Of a stretch of DNA of 64,000 nucleotides, positions 8,823-17,593 are shown in pieces (within the stretch, counting starts at the first letter, position 1; each line of letters begins with the position of its first letter). The notes under the pieces were generated by a model. It was not told the origin of the DNA and ran no database searches. It worked only from the letters and a program-made list of their open reading frames with translations. The stretch spans positions 310,001 through 374,000 of the forward strand of contig OZ242009.1 of the NCBI GenBank assembly GCA_965204715.1. The letters run 5' to 3'. The stretch is from CATOSP01 sp965204715 (GTDB lineage Bacteria > Chloroflexota > Dehalococcoidia > Lucifugimonadales > UBA3495). The translations under genes were made by a program, and so were the position numbers.

Positions 8823-9353
8823 ATGGAACCGAGAGAGGTCAAGTATCATCTGGGGTCCCTGACCCACATCGAACCAAGGACTTTCGGACGCCCCGGACAG
8901 CGGACTTTCAACCTGACCCTGGAATCGGGGGATGCAAGCTGCACCGTATGGCTGGAGAAGGAGCAGCTATTCCAGTTGGGCGTCTACCTTCAACAGACGG
9001 TCGAGTCCATCTCCGAGGCTGACAAGGCGCGGGAGGGCCGGCGGCGGGAGCCACGCGACTCGGGTCAAAGCATATCCCTCGACTTCAAAGCCGGGCAGCT
9101 TATGTTGAGCCACGACCAAGAGTCCAACTCCTTCCGTCTCCTCGTCTACGAGATCGAAGACGAGGAAGCGAACCGGGAGCCGGAGTCCGTGAGCTTCTGG
9201 ATAGACATGCGCCAGGCGGAGGAACTTTCCCAGGAAGCCCTGCGTATCTGCGCCGCAGGCCGCCCCCGTTGCATCCTGTGCGGGCAGCCCATCAACCCGG
9301 ACGGCCATAACTGCCCGCGGGCCAATGGTCACGCTGTCCTGGAGACGGGCTGA
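8823..9353 (+). CDS. DUF3090 family protein
   Basis: This 176-residue protein starts MEPREVKYHLGSLTHIEP and contains GQRTFNLTLESGDASCTVWLEKEQL, which is characteristic of DUF3090. A zinc-ribbon-like end, CILCGQPINPDGHNCPRANGH, closes the protein. DUF3090 and SCO1664 genes are neighbours in Actinobacteria and Chloroflexota, usually with a phosphoglycerate-mutase-like gene; the first two are present here. The ATG at 8823 fits the conserved start; the frame is open further upstream, but those residues do not match the family. Function unknown. Confidence 0.88.
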   Translation: MEPREVKYHLGSLTHIEPRTFGRPGQRTFNLTLESGDASCTVWLEKEQLFQLGVYLQQTVESISEADKAREGRRREPRDSGQSISLDFKAGQLMLSHDQESNSFRLLVYEIEDEEANREPESVSFWIDMRQAEELSQEALRICAAGRPRCILCGQPINPDGHNCPRANGHAVLETG

Positions 9354-9382
9354 CCAACCCCGGGAAGCAATAAGGGTATCCG

Positions 9383-10096
9383 GTGAGCGTTGACCCGGCC
9401 AATGAGGAACTGCTAAGACACGGCGAAATCGTCAGTTGTCAGCTTACGCCTGCGGGTTCCAACTACACCTTCTTCTCCCAACTACAACTGAACGGGCGCA
9501 CCGGCTTCGCCATCTACAAACCACGGGACGGCGAGGCCCCTCTCTGGGACTTCCCCAACGGCACTCTCTACAAGCGGGAGTACGCAGCCTATTTGTTGAG
9601 CGAAATCCTGGGCTGGAACATCATCCCATTTACCACCATCCGGGACGGTCCGTATGGTATCGGCACGGTGCAGCAGTTCATCGAGCATGACCCGCGACAG
9701 AACTATTACAACCTTCAGGAAGAGGCCGCTTCCCAGCTTCAGACCATCGCATGCTTCGACATGGTGGCCAACAGCACCGACCGCAAGGCGAACCATCTGA
9801 TACAGGACGAGGACGGCAAGCTATGGAGCATAGACCACGGCCTCACGTTCCACGCCGACCTGAAAATACGCACCGTCATCTGGGACTTCTCAGGCGAGTC
9901 TATACCCCAACAGCATTTGGACGACATACGAAGGCTCAAGAAGCAACTGCGGCGACCTGGTGGCCGACTCCAAGAGTTGCTGGCCCTGCTCCTCCCGGAA
10001 GAAGCCTCGGCCCTGTCGCAGCGGATAGACTGGGTGCTCCAGGAAGGCGGCTACCCGGGACTGCCTGGCCGCTCCCGTCGCAGGCGGCGCCGCTAG
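9383..10096 (+). CDS. SCO1664 family protein (PI3/4-kinase-like fold)
   Basis: This 237-residue protein contains GFAIYKPRDGEAPLWDFP, YKREYAAYLLSEILGWNIIP, FDMVANSTDRKANHLI and LWSIDHGLTFH. These are the lysine, catalytic and metal-binding blocks of the SCO1664 family, a bacterial offshoot of the phosphatidylinositol 3/4-kinase fold. It follows DUF3090 by 29 bases, the usual pairing, starts with GTG at 9383, and ends RSRRRRRR in a basic tail. The substrate is unknown. It overlaps the end of the convergent larC gene by four bases. Confidence 0.88.
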   Translation: MSVDPANEELLRHGEIVSCQLTPAGSNYTFFSQLQLNGRTGFAIYKPRDGEAPLWDFPNGTLYKREYAAYLLSEILGWNIIPFTTIRDGPYGIGTVQQFIEHDPRQNYYNLQEEAASQLQTIACFDMVANSTDRKANHLIQDEDGKLWSIDHGLTFHADLKIRTVIWDFSGESIPQQHLDDIRRLKKQLRRPGGRLQELLALLLPEEASALSQRIDWVLQEGGYPGLPGRSRRRRRR

Positions 10097-11340
10097 AAGA
10101 TTTCTGATTCACCCGTCAGCAGATGATTCGCCTCTTCTCGCGCCCGTCGCTGCACTTCCTGTAGAGGTATGCCGGTTTCCAGCGCAATGCGGCGGCAGTC
10201 TTCATACTCCGGAGCGGCGCTGACCGCCTTGCCGCCCACGTGCTTAACTTTCACCGATACGACTCCCATACTCGATTCCAGGGAGACGTTCCTGCGCTCC
10301 GCGGCATAACGTTCCACGGGGCGCGTCCTCACCCCAAGGGTCGGGGTCTCCCGCAGCACCAGCTCACATGCCGTTTCCTCCAACTCGGCGGGGACTAGGG
10401 CCGAGAGAATGATGCCGGGCCGGTTCTTCTTCATTTGGATGGGCGAATACCAGACATCCAGAGCTCCCAGATCGAACAGGCGCTCCTGGGCGTATCCGAC
10501 TACTTCACCGGAAACATCGTCCATGTTGGTTTCCAGCAGCACTATATTGCCCTGCATGGAGGCAAACCCCGGATCTCCCTCAGTCGCCTCTCGGGAAATG
10601 TGGGCTGCGGGGATTGCGATCTCCCCTAGCCAGACCCGCACTGCATTGGGGAAGTTCTCCGGGTCCTTCGTTCCCAGGCCGACGCCGATTTTCTGCACCG
10701 AGAAGGCGGGGCGCCGGAACTCGGCCAGGGAAGTAATCAGGGCCGCGCCCGTGGGTGTCGTCAGCTCCCCCGCGCCCTTGAATATGTCCCGGTCCTCGGC
10801 CACGGTCGCACCCGACATTGCCGCCAACTCCAGGGTTGCAGGAGCGGGGTTGGAATAACCACCCGGCCACCGGGGAGGTTCGGCCGCGCCCAGTACCAGC
10901 GGGGCGGCATATACTTTCTCAACCCCAAGATGTTCCAGCCCCGCAACGAAGCCGGCCACATCAATCAGAGTGTCGAGGCTTCCCAGTTCCTCCAGTTCCA
11001 GAGATTCCGCGGGTTCCCCGTGAACGCGGGCTTCCGCCTTCCAGAGGTTGTCGAGCACCAGGGATGAGCGGTCTTTGACCGCTTGGGGCAGGCTGCTGCG
11101 GCGCACAGTATCGAGCAGGCGCCTGGGGGAGTAGCGGGTACGGTCTTCGACTGTGACGCTCAATCTCGTGCCCCGGACTTCCTTGCGCGTCTCCTGTCCT
11201 GCATCGAGGTGGTATCCGGGAGCTTCCAGCTTCGCCAGTTCAGTGCGCAGCCAGTCCAGGGTAAGACCCGCGTCAATCAGGGCGGCGAGGAGCATATCAC
11301 CGCTTGCTCCGCCGATAGGCTGGATGTAGGCGATGTGCAC
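10093..11340 (-). CDS. larC: Nickel pincer cofactor biosynthesis protein LarC
   Basis: This 415-residue protein begins MHIAYIQPIGGASGDMLLAALIDAG, the signature of LarC (formerly DUF111), the CTP-dependent nickel insertase that completes the nickel-pincer cofactor of lactate racemase and other LarA-type enzymes. HGEPAESLELEELGSLDTLIDV and NIVLLETNMDDVSGE mark the two conserved halves. In some bacteria larC needs a programmed frameshift; here it is one continuous frame. larA, larB and larE are not in the window. Confidence 0.93.
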   Translation of the reverse strand: MHIAYIQPIGGASGDMLLAALIDAGLTLDWLRTELAKLEAPGYHLDAGQETRKEVRGTRLSVTVEDRTRYSPRRLLDTVRRSSLPQAVKDRSSLVLDNLWKAEARVHGEPAESLELEELGSLDTLIDVAGFVAGLEHLGVEKVYAAPLVLGAAEPPRWPGGYSNPAPATLELAAMSGATVAEDRDIFKGAGELTTPTGAALITSLAEFRRPAFSVQKIGVGLGTKDPENFPNAVRVWLGEIAIPAAHISREATEGDPGFASMQGNIVLLETNMDDVSGEVVGYAQERLFDLGALDVWYSPIQMKKNRPGIILSALVPAELEETACELVLRETPTLGVRTRPVERYAAERRNVSLESSMGVVSVKVKHVGGKAVSAAPEYEDCRRIALETGIPLQEVQRRAREEANHLLTGESEIF

Positions 11341-11409
11341 GGAGTGGCCCTTCCTATTGTTGACTATGGACCTGAGGCGGCGGCTGGGAAGGAGCGCCTT
11401 CCCCTGAGA

Positions 11410-12498
11410 TCAGGCGTTCACCAGAAAGTTGATAACATCCCCGTCCTGGACGGGATAGGTCTTGCCCTCGGAGCGGACCACACCCTCCTTGCGCCCCTGG
11501 GGAATGCCCCCGCAGCGTACCAGATCATCGTATGGGATGACTTCGGCACGGACAAACCCCCGGTAGAAGTCCGTATGGATGGTGGCCGCAGCCTGCTGCG
11601 CCGGGAGGCCTGCCGGTATGCTCCAAGCCCTCACCTCGTCATCGCCGACAGTCAGGAAAGACACCAGCCCCAGCGTATCGTAGCAGGTGCGAATGACCTG
11701 CGATGTCGCCGGTTCACCCAGCCCCATCTCCAAGCGGAATTCAGCCTCTTCCTCCTCGTCCATCGCTGCCAGGTCTGCCTCGATGCCGGCGCATACGCTC
11801 ACTTCCCCAATGCCCATAACCTCTCCGGGATCAAGGCAGAGTTGCTCCAACCGGGTCGGCGGCGCGCTTTCGTCGCCGTTGAAAGCCACGATTACCGGCT
11901 TTGCGGTGAGCAACTGGTAGTCCCGGACGAGCGCCGCCTCTGACTCGGTTAGGGCCTGGCATCGCAAGGGTTCTCCGCCCTCCATCCCTTCCCAGGCCTT
12001 GATCGTCGCTTCCAGTTGCCGCTCAAGTTGAGGGCGTTCGGCGGGTTTGGATTTCTTGATGCCGTCCTGCTGACGCTCAACGGCCCGCTCCAGCACCTCC
12101 ATGTCGGCCAGCATAAGCTCGCCCAGGACGGCGCGCAGGTCGCGGCCAGGGTCAACGCTGCCGGACGGGTGATGTACGGAAGGGTTGGAGAATGCGCGCG
12201 CCACCAGCAGAAAAGCGTTGGCGGCTTGCAGGGTATTCCGCATTCTTCCCTCTATGGCGAAGGCGCTCCCGCCCCCATCCGGCCCAGCCCAGTCCCAGTA
12301 CCGTATCTCCGGGTATACGATTTTCCGGGGGTAGTACATCTCGGCCAGGGTCTCAGCCCGTGGGTCGGGCACCTTCACTACTCCGACGCGGGTCGAGCCG
12401 CCCGGACCGCCGGTGGCGGCGGCGCCGTGTCCCGCGGTCAGTGCGTTGAACAGTGTGGTCTTTCCACTTTGGGGGAGTCCGATTAACGCAAGGTCCAT
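11410..12498 (-). CDS. ychF: YchF-type P-loop NTPase (OBG family)
   Basis: This 362-residue protein starts MDLALIGLPQSGKTTLFNAL; the P-loop departs from the classic NVGKST of YchF. The G4 position reads NGDE rather than NKxD, as expected for ATP-preferring YchF. The C-terminal domain includes the TGS-like DUF933 segment (VRAWSIPAGLPAQQAAATIHTDFYRGFVRAEVI). YchF binds ribosomes and is linked to stress and translation control. The ATG at 12498 fits the family start; five in-frame codons upstream were rejected. Confidence 0.9.
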   Translation of the reverse strand: MDLALIGLPQSGKTTLFNALTAGHGAAATGGPGGSTRVGVVKVPDPRAETLAEMYYPRKIVYPEIRYWDWAGPDGGGSAFAIEGRMRNTLQAANAFLLVARAFSNPSVHHPSGSVDPGRDLRAVLGELMLADMEVLERAVERQQDGIKKSKPAERPQLERQLEATIKAWEGMEGGEPLRCQALTESEAALVRDYQLLTAKPVIVAFNGDESAPPTRLEQLCLDPGEVMGIGEVSVCAGIEADLAAMDEEEEAEFRLEMGLGEPATSQVIRTCYDTLGLVSFLTVGDDEVRAWSIPAGLPAQQAAATIHTDFYRGFVRAEVIPYDDLVRCGGIPQGRKEGVVRSEGKTYPVQDGDVINFLVNA

Positions 12499-12631
12499 GT
12501 ACCGATTATACACTCATTCCGGCCATGCAACGCCGACATTGGAAGCTCACACGGCTCAATTCGACAGTCACAACTTGTTGGTGAAGAATCGGGGTCAGGT
12601 GGTCGAAGTCCATCCCTGGGTTGAAACAGCC

Positions 12632-13777
12632 TCAGTAGGACTGGAACAGCTTGCCCCATTCGGTCTTGAGAGCGGCGTTGATCCGGCTCCGGCCCCGGGT
12701 CTTCAGCCAATAGCCGTTGTGGTAGATGTTGGATGCGAAAAACGCCCACCCGACCAGGGGCGTGCGTAGCAGGAATGTCTCCAGTGGCTTGAGCGGCCCC
12801 CAGTAGATAAGTTTCTGCCCGCGGCTGGCGAAGGTGTTTTCCACGCCGGAAAAACCCCAGTCGGTCTGGCTGATGTCCTCACCCAACACCTCAATCTGCG
12901 ATATGTCCCCACACCCCAGGCCACGCTCATGGGCCAACCGGATGAACTTCAGGTCCATCGGCTCGAATCCCATCATCTTCGCCGCCACAGCGTCGATGGC
13001 CACCTGGTCAGCGCTGGCCAGAATCCGGTCCTTGATGTGCCACCGCATCGCCCGTGGCCCTGGCCCGTCGCCTGCGAATGTGCCGTCCATCACCGCGAAT
13101 ATCCCAGGATGTATCTCCTGCTGGATAGCCAGCAGGTCAACCAGCGTCTCGTGAATCACCGAGTGGGTCCAGTGGCGTTTTCGGTTCAGCAGCCCACCGA
13201 AGGCGTTCTTCATCGCCCCTGTCATGGTGGTGAACACGTGGGTCTTCATGGTCGGCAGGTGGAGAACGTTCTTTCCCTCAAAGCTCTCGGGTATCTGTAT
13301 GCCTTCCGGGAAAATGTCGTCCAGCACCAGCATCTCGGCCTTCGGCTCGTATTCCACCCAGCGGTTGGGCGGGCTGTCCAGGTGTATAGTGGGCAGGCCG
13401 AGCATATCCTGGACTGCCTTGTGCTTGTTGTTGACCTCACCCTCGTAGGAATCGACCACCACGGTGCCGTTGTGAGCCCCGATAAGCTCAGTATGCCCCA
13501 TCGACCGCAGCCCCCGGGTCACGCCCTCCAATTGCCAGGGGCTGGTGGAGCATCCAGGGTACCAGTGCTGCCAGGAGATGTTGATCTTCAGGAGTGTCGG
13601 AATGTCGATGGACAACACGTCCTGAACACCGGCCATGACCATTGCGCGGTGGACATCTTCCAGGACAGTCTCAGGACTTGTGGCGACCACGGCTACCACG
13701 GACCGCCCCTGTCGTTCCGGCGTCCCGGTGGTTTGGGTATCCGATGGCCTGACGATTGGGTTGTTGGACGTTTCCAA
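12632..13777 (-). CDS. DUF362 domain-containing protein
   Basis: This 381-residue protein has the DUF362 pattern: LKINISWQHWYPGCSTSP early, NVLHLPTMKTHVFTTMTGAMKNAFGGLLNR in the middle and ADQVAIDAVAAKMMGFEP late. DUF362 members are predicted to bind a metal or cofactor, and many carry ferredoxin domains, which this one lacks. The start is TTG at 13777, 9 bases after GGGAGG. It lies between ychF and the UbiA-type gene on the same strand with short gaps. Biological role unknown. Confidence 0.85.
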   Translation of the reverse strand: METSNNPIVRPSDTQTTGTPERQGRSVVAVVATSPETVLEDVHRAMVMAGVQDVLSIDIPTLLKINISWQHWYPGCSTSPWQLEGVTRGLRSMGHTELIGAHNGTVVVDSYEGEVNNKHKAVQDMLGLPTIHLDSPPNRWVEYEPKAEMLVLDDIFPEGIQIPESFEGKNVLHLPTMKTHVFTTMTGAMKNAFGGLLNRKRHWTHSVIHETLVDLLAIQQEIHPGIFAVMDGTFAGDGPGPRAMRWHIKDRILASADQVAIDAVAAKMMGFEPMDLKFIRLAHERGLGCGDISQIEVLGEDISQTDWGFSGVENTFASRGQKLIYWGPLKPLETFLLRTPLVGWAFFASNIYHNGYWLKTRGRSRINAALKTEWGKLFQSY

Positions 13778-13830
13778 CCCGAAAAACCTCCCGCCCGGTG
13801 ACTTGCACTGCCGCCGGGCGCTTGTGTGCT

Positions 13831-14781
13831 TCAGCCGTACAGCAACAGTACCAATCCCGATAATGCCACCCAGCAGGCAATGGCCGCCACCATGGGCAAG
13901 TCCCGGGTTATCAGTTGCTCCGGCGCCTCGGCCTCCCTGCTGTTGTTCAACAGGTACAGGTATCGGAACAGGCCGAATGTAACGATGGGCACGGTCAGCA
14001 GCATGGTGTCGTTTCCTGGCAACCCCTCAGCCTCCACCGTGTACACAGTATAACTCAGCCAAGCACCCACCGCAGAGATGCTCAATAGCTGTCCAATCAG
14101 AGGCCCGCTGTATTCGCTCAAAACCCCACGTTGTTCCGTAGCCGAGTCTCCGGCCAGACGCACCTCGGCATACCGGCGTCCCAGGACCGTGAAAAGCGCG
14201 CCCGTACCAGTGGCAACATACAACCAGGGGGAGGGAGTAACGTCTATGGCTATGGCCCCGACTGTAGTCCTGATTACATATCCGCTGGCCACTACGAATA
14301 TGTCCAACAGCACCACCCGTTTGACTCCCAGGGAGTAGGCCACGTTCATGCCGAGATAGAGGACTCCGATAGCTCCAAGTATGGGCTTGACCAGGACCAT
14401 GAGCACCAACCCGCCACCGCTGAGGACGATCATCGCCGCCACGGCCAGACCGACACTCACACGTCCGGCGGCGATAGGTCTGTTCCGCTTCGCCGGATGC
14501 CGCCGGTCCGCCTCCCGGTCCATCACATCGTTCAGCAAATAGGTTGAACTGGCCAGAGCGCAAAAGGCGAGGAAGACGAGGAGCAGCCGGAAAAGAATGT
14601 CTGGTACGGGGCTGAGGTTGTCGGGCGCCCAGGCAATGCGCACCGCGAAGAGGAATGGGAGAAAGACCAGCCCGTTCTTGATCCACTGCCGGGGCCGCGT
14701 GGCCATGAACAAGGAGGCGCCGCGGGGAATTGCCCCGGTGGTCCCAGTCCAACTACTGGAGGACTTGTCCTGGGTTCCCAT
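13831..14781 (-). CDS. UbiA-family prenyltransferase, decaprenyl-phosphate phosphoribosyltransferase-like
   Basis: This 316-residue integral membrane protein has about eight or nine hydrophobic helices. MATRPRQWIKNGLVFLPFLFA and NDVMDREADRRHPAKRNRPI (the Asp-rich prenyl-diphosphate motif) match the branch that transfers phosphoribose onto polyprenyl phosphate, the first step of decaprenyl-phosphoryl-arabinose formation in Actinobacteria. The gene begins 4 bases after the flippase-like gene ends, which suggests a common transcript and a shared role in a lipid-linked sugar. The epimerase DprE is not present here, so the exact product is inferred. Confidence 0.8.
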   Translation of the reverse strand: MGTQDKSSSSWTGTTGAIPRGASLFMATRPRQWIKNGLVFLPFLFAVRIAWAPDNLSPVPDILFRLLLVFLAFCALASSTYLLNDVMDREADRRHPAKRNRPIAAGRVSVGLAVAAMIVLSGGGLVLMVLVKPILGAIGVLYLGMNVAYSLGVKRVVLLDIFVVASGYVIRTTVGAIAIDVTPSPWLYVATGTGALFTVLGRRYAEVRLAGDSATEQRGVLSEYSGPLIGQLLSISAVGAWLSYTVYTVEAEGLPGNDTMLLTVPIVTFGLFRYLYLLNNSREAEAPEQLITRDLPMVAAIACWVALSGLVLLLYG

Positions 14782-14785
14782 CGGA

Positions 14786-15763
14786 CTACAGCCGGGTCGG
14801 CAGTTGACCGTCCGGGCCCTCCGGTTCTACGGCAGGCACGGACTCCGTAGCCTTCCCCCCTACCTTGTTCAACCACAAAAGGGCTGCCAGTCCGACAATT
14901 ACGGCGAACCACAGGGTCGCCAGGCGCACCAGAAGCGCGCCGGTGGATGCCGCCTCTCTCGCTGCTCCGCTTTGCTGGAGCATGGCCACCATGCTCCCCT
15001 CCGTGCCGACCAGTCCGCCGGGGAGGGTGGTAATTGCCCCTATCAGGGTGGCGGCGGCGTAGACGGGGATTGCCTCGAAAATGTCCACGTCAGAGTTCAG
15101 TCCGTACATGATGAACCAGAGAGCCAGACCTTCGGCGACCCATGCCACAAGTCCGAGGCCAATCGAGACAAGCTGCACGTTGGGTTGGACCAGCGTGCGG
15201 AGACTGTCCCTCGAAGTTTCGAGGTCGTCCTTCCAGCGCCGCAACAGGGGAAGACTCAGGAGGTCGTCCCACAGTCGGGTCACAATCGGAATAAGCACCA
15301 ACATACAGAGGATCAGGACGCCGCCGACAGCCCACACAACCAGCGGGGGCAGGAGGGCCAGTCCCAAGATAGCGATCAGGACCACGGATACCAGGTCCGT
15401 CAGCCGCTCCATGACCACCACAGGCACCGATGCCGACAGGGGTATGCCCGCCCTGTCCCGCAGCAGGTAGCACTTGTAAAGCTCACCGGCCTTTCCGGGG
15501 GTAATCGCCATTGCGAGGCCCGAGAGGAATACCAGAATGCTCACGGACAGGGGAGGGCGCAACTCAAGCGCCTTGAGGTAGTAGGCCCAACGGACAAACC
15601 GCAGTGCGAAGTTGGCGCAGGCAAGAGCGAATGCAGCGACCAGGAATGGGTACGGGAATTCGGCCAGGTGGGTCCCTATCTTGCGGAAGTCGCCGTAGCC
15701 GACCAGCCCCACGAACACGGCGATGGCCAGGAATATCAGCAGAAACCACTTTCGTCCATCCAC
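14786..15763 (-). CDS. Lysylphosphatidylglycerol synthase TM-region (flippase-like) protein
   Basis: This 325-residue protein has about eight transmembrane segments and the LPG_synthase_TM signature blocks: NFALRFVRWAYYLKAL, LSGLAMAITPGKAGELYKCYLLRD, ERLTDLVSVVLIAILGL and TTLPGGLVGTEGSMVAML. It lacks the soluble aminoacyl-transferase domain of MprF, so it is the stand-alone flippase-like form. The GTG at 15763 follows GGGAGG. It sits between a small membrane protein and the UbiA-type gene, consistent with lipid or lipid-linked sugar transport. Confidence 0.85.
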   Translation of the reverse strand: MDGRKWFLLIFLAIAVFVGLVGYGDFRKIGTHLAEFPYPFLVAAFALACANFALRFVRWAYYLKALELRPPLSVSILVFLSGLAMAITPGKAGELYKCYLLRDRAGIPLSASVPVVVMERLTDLVSVVLIAILGLALLPPLVVWAVGGVLILCMLVLIPIVTRLWDDLLSLPLLRRWKDDLETSRDSLRTLVQPNVQLVSIGLGLVAWVAEGLALWFIMYGLNSDVDIFEAIPVYAAATLIGAITTLPGGLVGTEGSMVAMLQQSGAAREAASTGALLVRLATLWFAVIVGLAALLWLNKVGGKATESVPAVEPEGPDGQLPTRL

Positions 15764-15790
15764 GGTCTGCCGTACCTCCCTTGGTTTGGA

Positions 15791-16192
15791 CTATCCCGCC
15801 GCCCGCAACAGAGAGTACATGGCCCCCAGTGCACCCATGCTCGCCGTGTAGAAAGAGAACACCAGGACGCCGCCCCAGAGGAACAGGGGGTTTATACTGG
15901 TAAAGACCGTCACAGGTAGAACAGCCACGGAGCAGACCAGAAGGACAATCACTCCCAACAAGCCCCCGAAGGTCAAGGCCCTGAGTTGGTTGGGCATCGT
16001 ACTGTCCCCGGCGGAGGAAATTCCGAAGTAGCCGCCCACGAAAGGTCCGAAGGGAATTCCAATGAAATGCACGATGGGGATTATCGCCAGCACCACCATG
16101 ATCCCGAATGCTACCAGGACTCCCTTGATCATCTGCTCTGCCCGGCTCCCAATGGCGAAATACCTTCCTATCCCAGGCCGCCTGTCATGCAC
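15791..16192 (-). CDS. Small membrane protein of unknown function
   Basis: This 133-residue protein has three to four hydrophobic segments: GVLVAFGIMVVLAIIPIVHF, GGLLGVIVLLVCSVAVLPV, and a final LFLWGGVLVFSFYTASMGALGAMYSLL, with a glycine-rich stretch (GIPFGPFVGGYFG) between the first two. That stretch is typical of small DUF5518-like membrane proteins, though I cannot confirm the family. The start is GTG at 16192. It is the first gene of the minus-strand membrane cluster. No function assigned. Confidence 0.6.
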   Translation of the reverse strand: MHDRRPGIGRYFAIGSRAEQMIKGVLVAFGIMVVLAIIPIVHFIGIPFGPFVGGYFGISSAGDSTMPNQLRALTFGGLLGVIVLLVCSVAVLPVTVFTSINPLFLWGGVLVFSFYTASMGALGAMYSLLRAAG

Positions 16193-16415
16193 ATCGATAG
16201 TCCCGCCATGCCGCGATCAACCTGAGCCAACGTCTACAGTGTTAGGGCAGGTGCCATTATACGGGTTAACCGGGTCCTGCTGGTAGCCGCCTGACTTCCA
16301 CCCAGTTATACTTACCCGCGCTAAACCAACCTGCTGCCCGGCCCATAGCCGCACCTCTGGTTGGATGCGACCGCCACCGGGCGGCAACCTAGACCCACGC
16401 ATAGGAGTCCCGCAA

Positions 16416-16856
16416 TTGAGCACGGAATATGATCGCCAGGCGGGAGAAGAGCCTCCGCCCGTTGCAGTGCTTTTGGGCATGGAGTCACACCCCGCTCCAG
16501 AGGGGACCGGGAAAGTGTCGATGACCATACAGGACAAGCACCGCCAGCGGGCGGGCGTCGTGCAGGGAGGGCTGATCGTAACCCTGGCCGACTACGCTTT
16601 CTTCGAGGCTGTGCACACGCGGCTGCGCGCCGGAGAAACCGCCGTCACGGTGGAGTTGAAGGTCAACTTCCTCGCCCCTGCCCGAGACGGCGGACTGACA
16701 GCCACCGCCAGATTGATCGGCAGCGGGCGGCGCATCGTCGTGGGGGAAGTCGATGTTACCGGAGACGAAGGGGAGTTAATCGCCAGGTGCCTTGGCACCT
16801 GCCTGGTCCGCTCACCCCGTCAATCGCAATCTCAAGGCCAGCCGCCGCGACTTTGA
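16416..16856 (+). CDS. PaaI-family hotdog thioesterase
   Basis: This protein of about 146 residues has the hotdog core: LLGMESHPAPEGTGKVSM, HRQRAGVVQGGLIVTLADYAFFEAV and VTVELKVNFLAPARDGGLTATARLIGSGRR. GVVQGGLIVTLAD corresponds to the PaaI/YdiI HGG..TLAD active-site helix, but the first residue pair is V-Q rather than the usual H-G, so the expected His is missing. The TTG start at 16416 is preceded by AGGAG at 16403-16407. It probably hydrolyses an acyl-CoA. It lies just ahead of the Rrf2 promoter. Confidence 0.8.
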   Translation: MSTEYDRQAGEEPPPVAVLLGMESHPAPEGTGKVSMTIQDKHRQRAGVVQGGLIVTLADYAFFEAVHTRLRAGETAVTVELKVNFLAPARDGGLTATARLIGSGRRIVVGEVDVTGDEGELIARCLGTCLVRSPRQSQSQGQPPRL

Positions 16857-16857
16857 G

Positions 16858-16887
16858 TTGGTATTAAGGGCCAGCCAATGCTATAAT
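16858..16887 (+). promoter_or_regulatory. Promoter of the Rrf2-family regulator gene
   Basis: TTGGTA (16858-16863) and a perfect TATAAT (16882-16887) are separated by 18 bases, 30 bases before the regulator ATG at 16918, which has GGAGGT as its ribosome binding site. Confidence 0.7.
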
Positions 16888-16917
16888 CCGGCTTGGACCG
16901 TTTCGGAGGTAAGCGTA

Positions 16918-17346
16918 ATGAGAATCCCCATGAGAGTCGATTATGGGGTGCGGGCCTTGGTGGAGTTGGCCCTGAATTACGGCGAAGGTCCAGTCCAAAC
17001 GTCGGTAATCGCCTCCAAGCAAGGCATCCCGGAAGCGTACCTCAACCAGTTAATGACCACCCTGCACAAGTGCGGCTTCGTCTTGAGCCGACGTGGTCCG
17101 CAGGGCGGCCACTGGCTGGCCTCCGACCCCTCGGACATCAATCTCGACACGGTCATCCGGACGCTGGACGCCAACTCCTCCCCACTGGACTGCCTGATCA
17201 ACCCGCTGGACTGCGTGTTCTCCGAGTCCTGCGCCCAACAGGAAGTGTGGAAATCGGTGGAGGAAGCGATACAGGAGGTTCTCAGCCACATCTCTCTGGC
17301 CGACCTGGCCCGGCGGCAGCGGCACCTGGCTGAGGTCTCGGTCTAG
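16918..17346 (+). CDS. Rrf2-family transcriptional regulator
   Basis: This 142-residue protein has the Rrf2 winged helix (MRVDYGVRALVELALNYG, KQGIPEAYLNQLMTTLHKCGFVLSRRGPQGGHWLA) and three cysteines in CLINPLDCVFSESC (about 96-109). They are spaced like the iron-sulfur ligands of IscR, NsrR and RsrR, with C-x6-C-x5-C. It is therefore probably a [2Fe-2S]- or redox-sensing regulator. It sits directly before the moeB-cysM pair, whose promoter holds a CCCC-N6-GGGG palindrome, a plausible operator. CymR, the Rrf2 repressor of cysteine metabolism, gives a functional precedent. Confidence 0.9.
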   Translation: MRIPMRVDYGVRALVELALNYGEGPVQTSVIASKQGIPEAYLNQLMTTLHKCGFVLSRRGPQGGHWLASDPSDINLDTVIRTLDANSSPLDCLINPLDCVFSESCAQQEVWKSVEEAIQEVLSHISLADLARRQRHLAEVSV

Positions 17347-17398
17347 CGAACGGAACAGCGCTCCCACCATGCCTGCACGTCAGGGACTTGGCCGTTGC

Positions 17399-17427
17399 TT
17401 GACAACCCCATATACGGGGGATAGACT
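17399..17427 (+). promoter_or_regulatory. Promoter with palindromic operator upstream of moeB-cysM
   Basis: A consensus TTGACA (17399-17404) is followed by TAGACT (17422-17427) at 17-base spacing. The spacer holds CCCCATATACGGGG (17407-17420), a perfect dyad of CCCC and GGGG around six bases. A protein bound there would block the promoter. The neighbouring Rrf2 gene is the obvious candidate; this is inference. Confidence 0.55.
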
Positions 17428-17490
17428 CCAGAAAACCATGACCTATCCGCCTCTTTCATTCGGTTTCGCTTGCACCTGTCCACCCACATA

Positions 17491-17528
17491 GGGGCAGGCA
17501 CTCTCCGGCAACCGTAGGACCTGCGCCC
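17491..17528 (+). ncRNA. Structured leader RNA candidate upstream of moeB
   Basis: GGGGCAGG (17491-17498) pairs with CCTGCGCCC (17520-17528) over eight pairs with one bulged base, enclosing a small CGG-CAA-CCG hairpin. It is followed 11 bases later by a terminator-like hairpin, so the roughly 190-base leader could act as an attenuator. It contains GGCAACC, as in SAM-I riboswitches, but other SAM-I landmarks are missing and I cannot assign a class. Confidence 0.35.
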
Positions 17529-17538
17529 GCCCGGAATG

Positions 17539-17568
17539 AGACCCTTGTTGGGGGAGCGGGGGTCTTTT
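17539..17568 (+). terminator. Terminator-like hairpin in the moeB leader
   Basis: AGACCC (17539-17544) pairs with GGGTCT (17560-17565), followed by a T-run TTTT (17565-17568), only 26 bases before the moeB ATG and its AAAGGAG. Its position before the gene rather than after one suggests attenuation. The stem is short and the loop is 15 bases, so it is a candidate only. Confidence 0.4.
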
Positions 17569-17593
17569 GTGCGTATTGAAAGGAGCTGACACC

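Noticed and set aside
17461..17530. SAM-I riboswitch before moeB
   Set aside because: GGCAACC is present, but the other conserved loops and the kink-turn context are missing.
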